From contig JAWUZG010000297.1 in the NCBI GenBank assembly GCA_036785705.1, positions 124,001 through 188,000 of the forward strand: a DNA stretch of 64,000 nt, read 5' to 3'. A program made the position numbers and the translations under genes. Source of the DNA: Acanthornis magna (taxonomy: Eukaryota; Chordata; Aves; Passeriformes; Acanthizidae). Shown piece by piece: positions 1-15,200 of the stretch. The first letter of the stretch is position 1. Every line of letters begins with the position of its first letter. The notes beneath the pieces are model-generated. The model was not told where the DNA came from. It was given only the letters and a program-made list of their open reading frames with translations, and ran no database searches.

Positions 1-65
1 TGGAGTCAGAAAGAGCATGATTTTTGTTGTTCAAGACACAGATGTACCCACTTCCAGAGAATAAT

Positions 66-267
66 TCCTTCCTTCCTTCCCCACCATTCCTTCCTTCCTT
101 CCTTCCTTCCTTCCTTCCTTCCGCACCATTCCTTCCTTCCGCACCATTCCTTCCTTCCTTCCTTCCGCACCATTCCTTCCTTCCTTCCTTCCTTCCTTCC
201 TTCCTTCCTTCCTTCCTTCCTTCCTTCCTTCCTTCCTTCCTTCCTTCCTTCCTTCCTTCCTTCCTTC
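66..267. repeat. TTCC tetranucleotide microsatellite with interruptions
   Basis: About 200 bp of TTCC repeats (GGAA on the other strand). The left half is broken several times by a short CACCATTCC-type insert, at times preceded by CCC or CCG. The right half is a nearly pure run of about 90 bp. The recurring interruption suggests that a compound unit was amplified along with the tetramer. Reading frames across it give only Ser/Phe/Leu/Pro or Lys/Glu/Gly/Arg periodic peptides and are not coding. Confidence 0.97.
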
Positions 268-2263
268 CCCTTGATTTACTTTCTTTTCAGCCTTTCCTTT
301 ATTTGGCAATATTTTTCTTCTACTACACGTGTTTAAAGAAATCAGAAACAAAAACGCAGTAGCAGATTTCTGAAGCCTCCTTTTCCCAGTGTCACCTAGC
401 CTGAATTAATTGTAGATATATTGATCACTTTTCCATTTCCACACAGATTTCTGCTTTCTACTTATTTCCATATTCTCTGTATCATTTCCTTCTCTTTTGT
501 CAATTCTTTTTCTCTCATCATTGGCCCCTGACACCACCTCGTTCCATTCAGTTCAATACTTCATTCAGCATATTAGTGACAAAATACATAAACAAGTGGC
601 TTTTCCCTCTCAAAAAAGATGTCACTGTTAACAGGCACTTTAATAGACAATTTAGAGACACTGTGTGAACAAGGATTACTGACCTTTCTCACATGCAACT
701 TGTTAATGAAAATGATCGGTGTAGAGAAACTTTTTCTGGGGTATCAAGACCACTTATGATGATGTATGTACAGTGCATTATATTTGATTCACACTCCTAG
801 ATTTTAAGCTTACTGCAGAAAGGCTCTTTTTCGGAGTGATCATTACTCATGCAAAATACCTCATATGGCTTTGCAGAACCTGAAAATCTATATGAATTTC
901 CATCAGAACTCCTGCTTAGCATGAAACAACAGTTGCTGTTCCGGAGGAACAAAAAGTTACTCCTCAGGCTTTCAGCACATGTTTTTAGTAGTAGAGCATC
1001 TTCCTCAGTGGCCTATCTTTTCTCAGGCTTGTCCTGAAAATCCTACATTCTTTAACCAGCATAGGATCAACGTCAGAAATTATTAAACTTGCTTCCTCAG
1101 CATCATAGCACTTCCCCAGAAACTCCAACTGCTGTCAGCAGTACAAGCTTTAAAGGCACCTGAGTAGACTGCCGGCAGTTTTATGAGAGAGAAAAAAAGA
1201 TGATAAGCAAACACTTCTCAGCCAGACCTACCTTGTCCAACTCTTTTTCATATCAAAGCTAAAAAAATGTACAAAAACCCTGTCACCATTTCAGCTAATC
1301 AAATTCTGTGGTTGCTGGCGTGTGTGTGCACACACTGACCTCTACAATGTCATGACTTTCAGGTTGCTCATTGATTTCCAGGAATCAAAAATGCGATGCA
1401 AATAAGGAATTGCGAGTCAATTAGCTCTTATCACGAGCTCACAGTCTGCGGCAATGGGATGACATGCAGCTCTGCATAACAATTGGAAACAAGGCTTTTC
1501 CAGCCAGGTAAATGTCCTCAAAGGCAAGACGTGTCCCCTTTCACAAAAAGAGATGCAGTCAGCAACATGATTAAAGCCTCTGCACATGATACAGGACTGA
1601 TTTTAACATTTGTCAGCAATTTCACATGGTATGAGCCCTCCCTTCCCACTTATCCTGTACATGAGATACCAGTGTAATCACAGTTTCAGTCTGCACACAG
1701 AAGGAAAGCTTTTCTTTCCCTCCTTATTACTCTTCAATTCCATCACTGCCAGCTAACTGTAATGAAACTATTTGGAGCTTCTTTAAAATGCCTATCATTT
1801 ACCATATGTTCATTTAATTTTTAAGAGATGGCTATATCGTGCAAGTTGCAATTTTTCGCCTACCAATATATGCCATTAAAATGAATATTCATGTGGCATC
1901 ACCTACCAGAGTCATTAAAAGGCTTGTAAACATAGCCCAGCAGTGCCTCTGGCACTCTTAAATGATGAACTTTAACTCTCTGTCTGCAAGTGCTAATCTC
2001 AGTATAAAACAGAAAAATAAATTATTGGCATCAATTATCATAGTTTATCAGTTTCATCAGCAAACTGGGATTTTTTATAGTACCTCCAGCATGCACTTAC
2101 CTTTATTAAAACTCGTTCAGATGTTACCCTTGACTCGTCCACACAAACACAAAACCACTTTAAATACATTGTAATTTCTGTTTATAGATTTCAGGTAATT
2201 GTCATTATCAGAAAGGAAACCTTATTTTTTTAATTACAGAAATTTTACCATTTATTATCTTAA
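268..2263. other. AT-rich non-coding stretch
   Basis: I see no gene, RNA gene or recognisable transposon. The segments near 1380-1480 and 1800-1940 are compositionally complex and free of simple repeats, so they could be conserved non-coding elements, but nothing in one sequence proves it. Confidence 0.6.
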
Positions 2264-2950
2264 ATCACAGAATCATAGAATGGCTTGGTTGGAAGAGACC
2301 TTAAAGATCATTTAATTCCAACCACCTTGACACGAGCAGGGACACTTTCCACTAGACCAGGTTGTTCAAACCCTCACTTAACCTGGGCTTTTACACTTTC
2401 AGGGATGGGACATACACACCTTTTCTGGGAAAACTGTTCCAGTGCCTCACCATCCTCCCAGTAGAGAATTTCTTCCTCATATCTAATCGAAATCTACTCT
2501 CTTTCAGTTTAAAGACATTTCCCCTTGGAAAAAGCCCTTCTTTGTATTTCTTAGGCTCCCTTTAGGTCTTGGAAGGCTGCAACAAGATCTCCCCAAGGCC
2601 ACCTCTTCCCCAGGCTGAACAATCCCAATTCTCTTTGTCTTTCTTCACAGAAGTGCTCCATCCCTCTGATCATCTCTGTGGTGCTCTTTGGACTCACTCC
2701 AACAGGTCCAAGTCCTTGCTGTGCTCAGAACCCCAGAGCTGGATGCAGCACCCCAGCTGGGGTCTCACCAAAGGAGAGGGGCAGAATCCCCTCCCTCACC
2801 CCACTGGCCACTCTCTCTTTGATGCAGCTCAGGGCATTTTGGATTTTCTTGGCTGGCTCATGTCCAGCCTCACATCTACCAGCACCCCTAAGTCCTTCTC
2901 CCCAGGGCTGCTCTCAGCCTGTTCACATGAGGTACTGCAGAACTCGAGTG
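2264..2950 (-). mobile_element. CR1 LINE 3' fragment, about 690 bp
   Basis: On the plus strand the element opens with the reverse complement of the avian CR1 3' terminus (AATCATAGAATGGCTTGG). It continues through the conserved CR1 tail, including the motif for a group of Cys-free 3' sequences that read 'ggaagagaccttaaagatca' on the plus strand. The element is therefore on the minus strand and 5'-truncated, as most CR1 copies are. It has many substitutions and no intact reverse transcriptase frame. Confidence 0.95.
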
Positions 2951-3182
2951 TGAAATAAAGGCTCTATTGCCTTCCCTTTTGTGGAAATTTCTCAGTGTAA
3001 AGGCCAATCAAACAGTTTGTGTGTGGGAAAAGTGAGAACTGATAGCTGATTAAGAGTTGTGTTGTTCAGAGCGTTCTACCCCGGCTTGTCCTTATGCAAT
3101 CAGTATACAGGGGAACACACTCGAAGATCATATGGAATGAAAAGGTGCTGCCATTCCACACCCACAACATTTGGGGTGAGCC

Positions 3183-3242
3183 TCGCCCAACCTGACCTTG
3201 AACATGTCCAGGGCATCCACCAGCTCTCTGGACAACAATCTC
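3183..3242 (-). mobile_element. Short CR1 fragment
   Basis: About 60 bp matches the CR1 tail segment 'cccaacctgaccttgaacat' and the following 'gggcatccaccagctctctgg'-like block, in the same minus orientation as the larger copy to the left. It may be a separate insertion or a relic of a larger deleted element. Confidence 0.75.
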
Positions 3243-3245
3243 TGT

Positions 3246-6200
3246 ATTTGGTTAAACAATACAAAGAATACGTATTATTTTCCACAGCCTTGAAAGTGTG
3301 GGGTTTGCCTTCTTTTTTCCATATATGCCAGATTTCCTCCAGTCTAGGTGTAAGAGCTCACTTTGGGAGGATGTCGCTCCTGAAAAGAGTTAGGCTTTCT
3401 CAGAGTGCTCACACTTCAAAGGAGCAACCAAGAGCAACAGTTATCTGTTACTACTCTCCCTGGCCAGAATTTTCCCATCCTCTGCAGACACTGCCAGGAA
3501 GCAAACTCTTGCTTCATTTTATTTTAGGCAACAAAACAATTCTTTCTAAGCTGTCAGGCTTTTCAAAATATGAGTTCTTGTTGATATTCAGTTTTTTGGG
3601 AATGCAGCCTTAGTGCAAAACCTGTGTGAAATCCAAGGACCTTTGAAAACCTAGTCCTTGTGTGTGCTAGTTTCAACTATATAACATGCTGTATATACAT
3701 GCTGAACATTCAGCATGTAAAAATGCTGGGCATGCAATCTTCCAAAATGCTAGCAGTAACTGCCCAGGTGAGTCATTTACCGGAATAAACAAGGGATCTT
3801 ACTCACAGTAGGCAAGGAAGTGCTCTGAATTTCCAGCAGTCTATTTTATACAATGCCAGTGCAAATGTCTTTGCTTTTCATTTTGGTCATTATATCACTG
3901 AACAACTAAACAGATGGTATATGAACAGGATGCAAAACATTTAATAATGCCAGGAAAGGTACAGTAATACCAACTGTTCTGGCCTGCTGACCTTGGTATA
4001 GTTTAGAAAACATTGAAAGAAAGATGCATGCCATTTTATTCTCTTTTTTTCCCTCCTGCTTCCTGTTTTGGTCTAACCTCTACAAAAGAGGAGCTAAAAC
4101 CTGGAAATTAGACTTAGCTGTTTACATGCAAGGAGAATTCAACACATTTTACCTTGCCCATTTAGTACTAAAGATAGAAAAATAATGCAACCTGTAAAAG
4201 TGCTGCCTCTACAGCCTTATTATCCTTCCCAGGTCTATGGCCAAATATCTCTATAGTACATTAATTATGACCAGAATTTGGCTACAGGTAATTATATAAG
4301 CTGAAGCTACCAAAAATTTAGCAAACTGCTCCTCCTCGGATGAACTGTGGGTGCTGGAATGGTAGGACAAGAGGGACACCTACCTCACCTTCCTTTAAAG
4401 CCCAAGAAGTGCAGCCTCTGAATAAGGATTGGTAAGATATCTGCTTTGTCGCCTTTCTTTCTGGACAAAGAGGAGAGGCCAGGAGCAGACAGTGTCCTTG
4501 AGTCAGGTTTTCAAGCCAAACACACATTGCAGATGGTGATATACAAAAATAGGGACATTAGAAATACTCCTACAATGATATTAGGCTCTTGATTTTGTCT
4601 TTGTCCCAAAGACATGCATTTTTTTCTAATATCTTAACTTCTAGAAAGTAAAACAAAGTAAAAGTCAGAAACGTCAAAGAGTTCATCAGCATTAACAGAT
4701 CAAAAACCACTACAAAATTACAAAATAAGCCCCAACTAAAAACTAAATTAACCCAAGATTTGGGGGAAGTTATTTCAGTCTACATTTCTTATGCACATCT
4801 CATGACATTTTCGTACTTTGGGTTAACTTTAGCATACACCGCTCACTCCTGCTTCCCTGCAAGGGTTGAACTACTTCCGTTTTATATTGTCAGCTAGCTG
4901 CACAGACCCTAGCTTTGAAAACATAAAACCATAAATGTCTCATAAAAACAATGATCTTAAAAATATTTGAGCATTTCAACTTTGTTGGGGGATCTTTGCA
5001 TGAGAGCACACCACACCACAAAGGTGGATTTAGCAAAGTGGACTCAGTAAACATAGGAAAAAACCTTGTAAGGCCACCTGGCCGTTACAAGACAATTTTT
5101 CCCCCATATTTGAGCTTTTTTAATAAGAATGAAAAAAGGTGCTTCTAACATCCCTCTTAGCTAAGGTTCTCCCTCACTGAGCCAATAAACCTTCTTAAGC
5201 TATCTGAATTACTTTTTAAATTAAGAGAGCAGCACACATTCCTGCAAATGAGAACAATAAGAGGTTTTTGGCAATGATCCTGCTCACTAATTATAATATT
5301 TCACATTTATGCACTGCCTTTCATCTCTCAGGGTTCTAGAGTGCTTCACTAAACAGTGGACTCTGTCCACAACTGTTGCCTCCCAGTTATGTCACACTTG
5401 CTCACAGGACATGCGAAGTCTGACCGACTTCACAGCTGTTTGCCTCACACACAGAGACAAAAATGCCACTGTTGACACTACATTCAATTAATTTCATTAA
5501 TATAGAAAGCATAGGAATAATACATTCAGGTCAAGGAAACTGGCCCGATCCAATTGAATCTGGTTGAAAAAGGAAGATGCTACAACCAGGCAAACCTACA
5601 GTACCTTAAAAGCAATGGCAGCAGCGGAGGTACATCTCCTAAATTCCTCCTGAGAGCAGGGATGTTCCCAGTGTTTACAGTTACACATCAGAACCCCTGC
5701 CATGGGTGAAGACACTCACACTGGATTGTTTATTATGGCTGCATTTGACCATGAGGATGTTACTCAAAACCAAAGGCCACATGCCAGCATTCCTCATGGT
5801 TGTGGGTCCTCCCTCCAGAAGCTGATCACACAAAGTGAACCACTATGGCCACACTGTCACTGAAGCATAAAAAACCAGCTCTCCCAACCAAGAAAACCGT
5901 GTACAGACTATGTCTGGGTGCCACCTGTTGACAAAACAGCACTAACAAGTCTGCTCAAATACATTAACTGAAGTAAAACCACTCCCAACAAAAACATCTC
6001 TAGCTGAGAAAGCCCCCACAGCATGGCCCTGTAGGCTTCACACAATCCCCTGCTGGTCTTCATTTCTGACCAACAAAAGCTGGGAAGATGGAGCAACTCC
6101 CACAGTCAAGGTCTTGGCAGAAAAACAGTGCCTGCCCTCCTGCACTCCCCCACCACCAAAATCACAGCTGGGCTCAGCATGGGGCCATTTTCTCCCAGGC

Positions 6201-9200
6201 TTTTTTCTATTAAATAGAAGGGATTGTTATTTTGTTTTGTGCTAACAACTGAAAAGTGGTTTTTTTACCCCTGCAAAGCACTGCCATCCCTTAGATCCGC
6301 AGACTTTGTGTGAGTGCAGAGCTGTGCAATCCATCAGGGAAATCTGTGATTTTGCCCATTGTGCTGGTTGAGTTGTGAGAATGGCTGTAATGGGAGCTTT
6401 CATGGCCCCAGTAATTCATAGCAAGACACTGCACTAAAGTCACTGTTTGTCCATTTAGAATAGAAGGAAAGGAAAATGTCAGCAGTGCTTCAGCAGCTGT
6501 TTCAGCTCCTTTTAGGCATTTGGTAAGTGGATGTGCACATAATCACATGCTGAAGAGGAAAAGGCATTTTGGCAGCAAGGGAGGTGCAGGGATCTGCAGG
6601 AGGTGGCTCTGGCTCCAGCCACGGCTGCTCAGGTCACAGGTCCAGCAGCACAAGCATAAGCTCCCCACACATCTCTTACAGAAACAACAGCAGTCTGAAT
6701 CTCATCAGAGTCGCACTGGTTTTAACCGCACACAAACTTCAAAGTTTTCCTGATTTACACACATAAAAGATCAAAATAAGCCCCCCCACCATCTTCAGCT
6801 CATTGTAAACAAAAAAAATTCTTGCAAGTCTGACTGGCCCAAAAATCAAAGTCCCTGAGCCTTTGCGGGGAGGCAATAAATCTGAACCTTTCACAAAATA
6901 TTTTTTTCAAATAATTGCCAGTTGGGGTTGTGTTTCTCATTTAGAAACTTCCATATAATTACAATATTAAAAGAAACATGGTAAAAAGTGTGACAAGACA
7001 GAGCAATTTTAATTTCTGCAAGTATGAAACAATTACAGAAGAAGGACTCACACTCTGCTGAGAGAAACCTCATATCCAGTGCTCAATGAGCTAACCAGGA
7101 GAGAATACAATTTGCATAATGTTCAATTAGCAGCATAAATATATGCTAATCATATCCAGCTGCAAGCATCTCACTTTATCTCATGTGCTTAGTACAACAA
7201 AGTAGTATAAAAAATTAAAGAAAAGCTTGTGTTGCAAAACTTAAAGGCAAATCCAAACTTCCTCCAAGTTGAAGCTTGTTCTATAGCTTGGGATCTTTAG
7301 AAGATTTCAGGCAGAGCAGTCCCTGGAGTCTCTTTAACTTGCCCCACACTGACCCACTACCAGCCTATCTCTGCAAAGACCTGCTGACTTACTGTTCTCA
7401 ATACACCATTTTCATCTTGCAGACTTTCCATCTGCTTCACTAAGCTCCAGATCAAGCACAAGTGGTTTCAAAGTTGTTTAAAGCCTAAGTTGCCACCATC
7501 AGCAGTTAAGCACAACAAAGCATCTAACCTGACAGGTCCCACTGTAATAAAAATATCAAAATAAGGGGGTTCTAAATTAATTTCTCCAAAAGGCAGGGTT
7601 ACTCATGACTACAACTTGGGTTATAGCAAGTCTGTGGGAACATAGAAATGCATTAACTGGTGACCAGAACACATACATTCTGGTTAGTTTCTTCACAGGT
7701 GTTTATAAAATACTTCTAAGTGCAGGTAAACAAGTATTTTACATTAATTTCTGGTATTTTGTTGAGGGGGAAAAAAGACACCTATAAATCTCCGCATTAG
7801 CAAACTCAGATCATTTGCAGATGCATATACCACTCCAGACACAGCAGGAAGAAAGCCAATCAAACATAAATAAAAGCAGAAGTTGAGATTCAGGCTTTAA
7901 ACCAATAAAATATTATTTAAGTAAGGGACTTAGCAAAATCTAAGACACAATTTTAAAGCCTGGTGATGATAGCAAGAGTGGTAGTGACTTTAAGGGAATG
8001 CTTTAGGGTTTTCTATGTCAAAAGAAATGTAGACTCAATGCAAAATATTTGCAAATGAGAGAAGTGAGATCTTTGTATATTTTGTGCAGATATATATAAG
8101 CATGTAAGAAAGTTCAGACCTAAAAAGAAGCTTTTTTGGTTTGGGCGCTGCATGTGTATGCATTGTCTGTTGATTCAAAATCGAAACAGATTAGGAAAAT
8201 CAATACTCAATTCCTTTTCTAGATTTTTATCCACTGTAATACACAAAAGCAATTTAGGTGCTGGCTGCACTGGATCCTTACTTCAGCATTTATTAGATGA
8301 GTATATTTGTCATTCCTTCTGACAAATAATAGATAACAGGTGACAAATCAAGATTGTTTTATTTTTGGAATATTGTTTTAAATGTAAGCAGAAAACTTTT
8401 TAAAAAAAATATATATTTAGTTTCTGATGCTAGGAGAGGCAAGAGTCAGAAAAAGCATCAGCCATTATTAACCATGACCAAAACCACTCATATTACAGGA
8501 GTCCACGGGCTTTCTAAAATGTTGCCACTAGAAAATGAGGAAGAAAGGCTGGTGTCATGATTAGCTGACTGTTCTACAACTTTGAATAATCACTGTGTGT
8601 TCAAGACCACCCTGTATGGAGACCATCATTCTCTCACAGTGATGTTGACTGGTTTGCAGACTAAAGCTATAGAAACAAGAAAGAAACAGATTTATGCTGG
8701 TCTACAGAAGAGACATGAAAATTTTAACCACAAATTACATCAAAATACTCTGGTCCCCTCACAGGATGAGACAGTTTGGGTGCTGAATTTTGGCTGCAGT
8801 CAAGTGTACCATCTAATTTTAAAATTATAAAATTATATTCTAATTATCTGACCACACTTTAAGTCAACTAAGAGTACTTTTTTCCTAACAAAGATTTTTA
8901 AAATTCTGTTCACCTTAATCTGTGTTACCCTTCTATCTTTTGAACAGTGTCGACTACACTAATTGTCCACGTTATATCCAAAAAACCAAGCTTTTGCCTT
9001 TATCAAGGACTCTAATTTTTCATCCATGTCCTTCATGTTCCTGTCCTCCTCCATTTTCAGTATGCAGTAGGATGTCTATGAAATTCATGTGTTACTATTT
9101 GTTTTTCAGAATCTCTTCAAATTGCAGCACAGTGAAAAGAAAATTAGTCCCAGCTCCAGGAGAAGGAATCCCATTAAACAGTAAGGGCAAACACACAAAT

Positions 9201-12200
9201 TGCCTGGTACTGAAAATAAATAGCAAGCTGAAACACATGACTAGATGGACTGTAGCATCTGCCTAGTGTGTTTTCATACTCTGATTCAGATGAAAATAAT
9301 CAATAAAAAGGAGGACTGTCCATCAAAATCAGTGAAAAGTTTAAACCAGAGGAAGTTGTACAGGAGATGCTCTACAGTCACAAATTCAGGAGACAGGAAA
9401 ACAAAAATAACAAGCAGAACTTTAAACAAAGCACATGAAAATTACAGCCACTGGTGAAAAAACAGGATGTTACAAAAAAGCTTAATGGATGGGGAACTGA
9501 ATAAAAGCAATCTGAAAATAACTACAGATCTTTTAAACATAAACTATCATAGACTGAGGAGATTTTGCATTATGAATAAGGCTAATGAAAGTAAGCTGAC
9601 AGAGACAAAAGTTATGATTTCAACAACTTTCATTCAGTGAAGCAAAAAATGAACAATTTCAGGGACAGAAATCTATGGACCCATTCCTGTCACACAAAAT
9701 AGTACATTAGCAGAGAGGCTAATGTCCAAAACTTACTTATCACATTCTTTTATTCCTAAATCACAGTCACACTCCCTCTGCTCTGTGTTAAACTGGATGA
9801 CTGCAATTGCTGCCTCAGCACTTCTTCACTTCTCACTCGAATCCCAGAATATAAGGTATTGGACAAAAGACATGCCTGGTTTGGCAAAATTAGTCAGCTT
9901 CCCTCTCCACATCCATAACACGTAGATCATCTGCTCAAAACACAAGGGCTAAAATACCATAATTTCTAGGATATTTGTGGTACTTTAAAGACATCTGCGC
10001 TCTAGAAACTGAATTGAGACCTCTAAAGTACTTCATACAAGTCCTCCAGCAGTTGTTAAATGGTAATGACTTTTACAGAGGGGGAAAGATTAGCTTTTGT
10101 CTTTTTAATACATTATCTAATTCTCAACTGGAATAAAGCACTGAAAACAGCTAATTTCTGCAGAATTCCTTTCCTTTTCTCATGGTCGAAATCATCTGTA
10201 CCTTTCAACACACTTCAAACACTAAATAAGAATTCATCTAAGAAATTACTGAAAGTTTTTTCAAAATAGCCTAATGATAATCCAAATGTGTAATACTCAT
10301 TATTATTAATGTAAAGTACATGTGTAAAGGAAGGGAGACTATACACCTTGAGACCAAGTATTGCACTGCTCCATGAAACTGAAAAGTTACTGCCATTCAT
10401 ACCAAGCAACTGAAGTACAAACATTTCTTTTACACCATACCAAAACTATATCAAAGTGTGCTCCAGAGATGAGGGTTTTCTTGGTGGCACTACACCTGTT
10501 CATTTCATGAGGTTTTAATAGTTGGGATGATAGAAACTGAGCTCTAAAAGGACCTCTTAGACATAACGGAGTTATTCCCTTAAGCTTCATGACCGAAATA
10601 TATTCACAGACAATTTAAAGAAAAGATTACTCAAAAATATAAATGTGTATTTCTAATAATTTTTTTAAAATACACTTTCATTTCTCATACCTCAGAGGCT
10701 CCTTCTTACCTGTCTTCTGGGGAGGAAAAAGAAAGAATTTACAACATGCAAAAGGACTGTAAGCCATCTTCATTAACATTGTTTGTGATTAGTACAACAC
10801 TTAAACCCCACCTGATTAACTGATTAACTGGAGAAAAACAAACAGATACTATGCTATGCAAGAGAAACTAGAAGAACTCTGGTAAGGGTTGAACAGTGAG
10901 GTCAAGATTGTTATGAACAGAAATACATTGCAAGTCCTGTTTCATAAATATTTGTGTATTTATGTTTATAAAACATCTTCACTGTTAGTTCTGATGAAAG
11001 CACTACAATGACTCGATGGGCAGGTTAATAATCAGTGTTCTTTCACCCTTATGTGGGCCTTTATAAAACTACATTTTCTTTTGTCAAAGCTGCAGCTGTA
11101 CTGAAAGCTCGTTCCTTCTTGAACATTCATTTAATTTCTGAACATATAGATGGTATTATTGCGTAAACTTATTTAAGAGGTCAAATCCATTCCTCTGGAG
11201 CTGTATAAGCTTTAAAAATACCTATCACAACACAAAATTTCCACTTCAAAACATCTGAATTCCCAGGCAAAGCCATTTTTTAAAGCATTTACCTTTTCAA
11301 AAAATAAGAAAATAAACAAACAAACAAAACTGCTAGCATTATAATAAATATCACCAAGCTCAAATTATAATTCTGGGCATGTGTTTTCTCTGCCTACTGG
11401 ATTTCAGTCCTGAGAAGTCCCATTTCTCCCTGAGAAGTTCTTTCACCATGCAGCAGCTCAGACCTGTTTGTGGGGCTGTCCCCAGCCCCAGAACTCTCAC
11501 CTTATAGCTTGTCTGCATGGTACTGAAAACACCGATCACCTCGGGAACCCTCAGCTGTATTAGACATAATTACTCAAATGATGACAAATGGGGAAGGAAG
11601 TTTACCATGCACTGATTAATTAAAGAAACAAAACCAGAATACCTGTGGCTAAAACTCTTTGGGGACTTCTGCCTCCAGCTCTCCCCCAGCACTCAGTCCT
11701 CCCCTTACCCTCCCAGGCTGTGGAAATAGGCACTTTTCAGAATAACTAAGGATGCCCTGCCTATGTCACTCCTGGGACACCCCAGCTTTCCTACAAGCAG
11801 CCACAGCTGCACACATGAAAGGGTACAGACCATAAACCCAAATCATCAAACCCAGATTAGTTTCTTCTGAAGAGATCATTATTTCTTTTAAGCTGAGGAA
11901 AACGTCCCGTCTCCAAATTCTCTTTCCCCTGCCAAAAAGAAGGCAGATCCCCCCCTCCTATATCCAGGGGTTAAAAACAAAAAGCCTGCTCACAACCTGT
12001 GAAACTAACAAAAGACAAACTGAACACTATCACAGATATCACCTTGTACCCAGTACCGACGGCAGTAATTGAACCTCATATTCTCTAAATTACGGTTTAA
12101 TTATTTGTAGTATAAAAATTGGATGGGATGATGAACCCTTTTCCTCTTTTATATCTTTGCCTCATTCACATGCCCATGCCAAAAGCCATCACAACATGCA

Positions 12201-15200
12201 GCAAAAGAGTGTTATTTTCACCACTCCCAATGGCAAAGATCCTCTGGAGCAAGTGTTCTTTGCATACATTTGGCCTTCTGAGTCTGAGGTCTTCTGGAAG
12301 GAAATCACTACACTTTAACACCCTGAACATGAATTTTCAATAGACATCCAAACAGATTGCTCTCTCACTCTTTGTCTGGAATAAAATATACTTAATTTTG
12401 GATTGTAAAAGTAAATAACATAAGTAAGTACATTCTGGGAGTTAAGTATAAATGACAAAAACATATGTTACACCAGTGTTTATACAGAAGCATAGATCAC
12501 ATTTCTTTATACACTCTGGTTATTGTCTTTCGAAGCACTGATACAATCCCTTGAATATGAATGATGTTTCCTGTAAAATAAATACCACAAAATCATCCTA
12601 CATAGCTGGCTGGAGTGTATTACTCTGAGGACAAATATATCTTTTGAACTCTACACAGACCACTGAGTATGGGGCTGAGAAGACCAGGGGTCTGCTTTCA
12701 GCCCTGATGCTGCCTAATGAGCAGCTACAGCAGCTTTTGATAGGGAAGTCTAACATTTCTGTGTCCCATTTCCACACATGCAGAATGGGAATAATGACTT
12801 TTTTTTTTTAACAAATAATCTTGTGAGCAACAGGTGAAAACACGGTAATACAAGCTTATTTTATCCAATGTGTCAAGCTTTCTCCGTGCAATCTCATTTG
12901 TATTATTCATGCATGAAGGATGCAAGAGAAAGATCCTTCAGCATCACAATGCTAAAATTGTTCTCCTTCGCTATTCCCTGCTGCTGCTGTAACATATTTT
13001 GCGGCCAGACTCCAGTACGGCTGGTGTTAAACAAACAGGAATGGTACCTACATCTGCTCAGAAAAGGGTTGCTTAGCAACTGCAATCAAAGGGTGTTTTA
13101 TCCTCACCAATCTACTGTAAATTAATAGAATTCTCTCTACAATATTCTAACACTTTCAGTGGCTATATAAATGGTTGTTTATTATTATTATTATTTTTAT
13201 TTTGTAGCTAATGTGTTTCATTTCATGATCTGATTCAGGCAAAAAACAGAGCAGCTAGAAAAGGTCATATTATGAAGCACAAAAAGGTTCAGAGACTTGT
13301 TTGATGTAGAAATATTCTTTGACAGCTCATTGCGTTTATTTACTATACCCTTTTCTTATGCCATTTCAGAATCTATTTCAGCTGCCCCACGGGAGCATGA
13401 AGCCATTAGCCTGAATTATCATTCTGAATGCAGATTTCACAAGGTAACACCAAATCATGAAGGTTTTGATTCCTGTAGCTACTGAGATGCTTTCCCTTTC
13501 GAGAGGTTACAGGTCTGCCATTTGTTTGCATATTAACAGCATTGATTTTCAGTATACCTGACACTGGAGTGTTCATTTATCATATATGTAATAGCTGAAT
13601 ACCAGAAGGTGTGCTGCAGAGTGCTTGTCAACACATAGAAAAGAAATTAGTATATCTGAGATATTAAACAGGCTATGCAAGCGAGGAAACAATCAAACAT
13701 GGAGCAAAGAAAGCTGGTAGAGCCTATTCATCAGGTTTTAGCAAGTTTCATTTCCAGCCATGCTGAAATGGGAGCAGAATTTTGATTTAAAAGGCTTTTA
13801 CTGAGGACACTGAAGCAAAAAAGCTGGGACTTATTGGTGAACATTAAAGGTCGCATACTCTCCTCATCACGAAATAGCTTTTAGTAGCAGGAGGATCAAA
13901 AAGGCTGGTAGAACCCAGATGAGCCCATATACCTCCTTTCTTCCACTATGTCCAGACATACTTTCACCAGGTGTGCATCTGAGCCTGCAAATGTCCTGGT
14001 CTACAGCCAGCCCTCAAACTGTCCTCTATTCCAGCTGCCCTTTGCTCTCCACATTCCACACCACACCCATGGTCCATGTGTATTTAAATGGTATGCAATT
14101 ATTTAAATTCCTCCATCTGTCTCCCCACAACCTTACACATATTAATTCTTGGAGGGAAAATGGCTTTGCTATTTGCTAGATGCCAGCATTCACCTGGACA
14201 GCAGCCAGTGGAGCAGGTTGTTAAACAAACATCCTGATGGAACAAAACCAAGTGTGAAGCAGCAACACAGAGAAGAATACACTTGTACTCAAACAGAAAC
14301 CTCCTAGAAGAACTCAGGCAAAGCCAGGAAACAACAGAACAAGCAAGCTTTCATTTGTTTTGTCCGTAACTGTAATAAAGGTGAGGAAGTTGAAAGTGCT
14401 TTGCTTAGAGGAGCCCTCCACACTTCTCCTCCCTCATATCAGTGCTCTGTACTCCATGCAATCCAACATCAAAAGCAACTCTAGCCAAAACAGCTCCTTA
14501 ATTTTTCTGCTGTGCTTGTCTCTGATTAAAGCGTGAACTTTAATGTAAACAGCACTTTATCTGAGGGCAGGAATTCACACAAAACCACCAAAACAGTAAG
14601 ATGCAAGGTGGACTCTTGGTACTTCCAGAAACTACTGCAGGCTCAAGCCACGGATGCAGTAACTACAATTTAGCACTATCTGTGCTTATATCAGTTTTCA
14701 TACTCTTAAAATATGCACTATATTTGTGCAGTTCCCTCAGCAAGAGAACTGAGGTATATCCTGTGAGAGTAGCAGCTAAAGATCCAGAAGTTTGATGCAA
14801 GATTGCTTAATAATTCCACAACTCTCTTGAAAATGTACTTTAAAATAATACATAAACTCTTTAGAGATGGGGGCTGGTTTGTTTGTTTAAAGAGGCATGT
14901 TCAATTTTTGTATTTTCAATCCAGGAAATGTATAGGTGGTAAATGCTGACAAAACTCAGCTTAAAAATATATTTCTCCACAGTCGACTTATCCAGCCTGG
15001 AGAGTCCTAAACTGAGGATTCTCTAGAATGTAAACTGTTCCATAATTTCAATCCTTCTTCTAGATACTTCATTCAGCTCTACCACGCCTCTGTGAACGGA
15101 GAGGGAAGAAGGGTCCAAATGTGAGAGAACCACCAACCCATGATCTGGTACTGATGTTCCCTGCTCTGTTTTCCAATTTCTTTTCCAATAATTTCTACTC

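Noticed and set aside
66..267. CRISPR-like regular spacing in the TTCC tract
   Set aside because: No unique spacers and no repeat palindromy. Eukaryotic microsatellite.
3059..3613. 184-codon plus-strand open frame
   Set aside because: It runs through a CR1 fragment in antisense and has no family resemblance.
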